From contig PBXH01000053.1 in the NCBI GenBank assembly GCA_002727535.1, forward strand, positions 1-15,636: DNA of 15,636 nucleotides. Direction: 5' to 3'. The notes beneath the pieces were generated by a model. The model was not told the origin of the DNA. It did no database searches and saw nothing but the letters and a program-made list of their open reading frames with translations. This stretch comes from Gammaproteobacteria bacterium (GTDB lineage: Bacteria; Pseudomonadota; Gammaproteobacteria; Magnimaribacterales; TMED112). Positions 15,456 through 15,636 of this stretch are shown in pieces (position 1 is the first letter of the stretch; every line of letters begins with the position of its first letter). A program made the translations under genes and the position numbers.

Positions 15456-15636
15456 TTAAACTAATTTTATTTCACCAACGCCCATTCTTCCGTTATATTC
15501 TTCTACTGAAAATTCCACATTGTCATTTTCATCTAGAGTTTCTAGTCCACTTTTTTGAAGTGCACTAATGTGTACGAATACATCTTTAGAACCGTCTTCA
15601 GGTGCAATAAAACCGTAACCTTTTGAATTGTTAAAG
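15456..15636 (-). CDS. Cold-shock (CspA-family) protein, 5' end cut by the window edge
   Basis: The reverse strand encodes 59 residues up to TAA (15456-15458): [20 protein letters not shown], then [20 protein letters not shown] and so on to GEIKLV. RNP1 (KGYGFI) and RNP2 (VFVHI) are both present. It lines up with E. coli CspA (70 aa) from the W-F-N region to the end, so only about 10 N-terminal residues lie beyond the window. CspA-type proteins bind single-stranded RNA/DNA and melt RNA structure. Its stop is 4 nt from the stop of the convergent lipoprotein gene. Which paralogue it is cannot be said. Confidence 0.95.
   Translation of the reverse strand, partial: FNNSKGYGFIAPEDGSKDVFVHISALQKSGLETLDENDNVEFSVEEYNGRMGVGEIKLV

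Overview
The window looks like a chromosomal segment of a compact, AT-rich Gammaproteobacterium, probably a marine oligotroph of the SAR86 type. Three things suggest this: the order trxB (reverse) / ftsK-lolA-serS (forward), which matches the gammaproteobacterial arrangement; very tight gene packing, with 1-8 nt overlaps between successive genes; and a large Oar-like TonB-dependent receptor. The lineage is an inference from gene content and composition, not from a database match.

Layout. 1-1112: the tail of an unidentified gene, a DedA-family membrane protein whose frame has no normal start codon, a 58-aa membrane peptide and a HinT-like HIT protein. A 32-aa single-pass peptide (reverse, 1109-1207) meets the HIT gene tail to tail. 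1231-3234: three coupled genes, a PlsC-like acyltransferase, a 41-aa membrane peptide and an RhlG-like SDR with a GTG start. 3231-4166: trxB on the reverse strand. 4222-8136: ftsK, lolA and serS, successively overlapping; rarA, which lies between lolA and serS in E. coli, is absent. 8219-11440: the TonB-dependent receptor, the only gene here with a clear Shine-Dalgarno sequence, closed by a UUCG-loop terminator. 11518-13590: a 2-oxoglutarate/Fe(II) oxygenase abutting a concentrative nucleoside transporter with no gap. 13587-14287 (reverse): thymidine kinase (TTG start) behind a 38-aa membrane peptide. 14375-15451: a lipoprotein joining a DUF1524 HNH-type nuclease domain to a cupredoxin-like domain. 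15456-15636 (reverse): most of a cold-shock protein.

How the genes may work together. The most suggestive part is 11518-15451: a predicted surface or periplasmic nuclease, a nucleoside importer, thymidine kinase, and an oxygenase cotranscribed with the importer. Together they could take up and use DNA-derived (deoxy)nucleosides from outside the cell. This is a hypothesis from adjacency and family knowledge; the oxygenase substrate and the nuclease activity are not shown by sequence alone.

Regulation and architecture. Five genes have a -10-like hexamer 5-8 nt before the ATG and no Shine-Dalgarno sequence, a pattern expected for leaderless mRNAs. Three of the four convergent gene pairs overlap by exactly 4 nt at interlocked stop codons. 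No tRNA, rRNA, CRISPR array or insertion sequence was seen.
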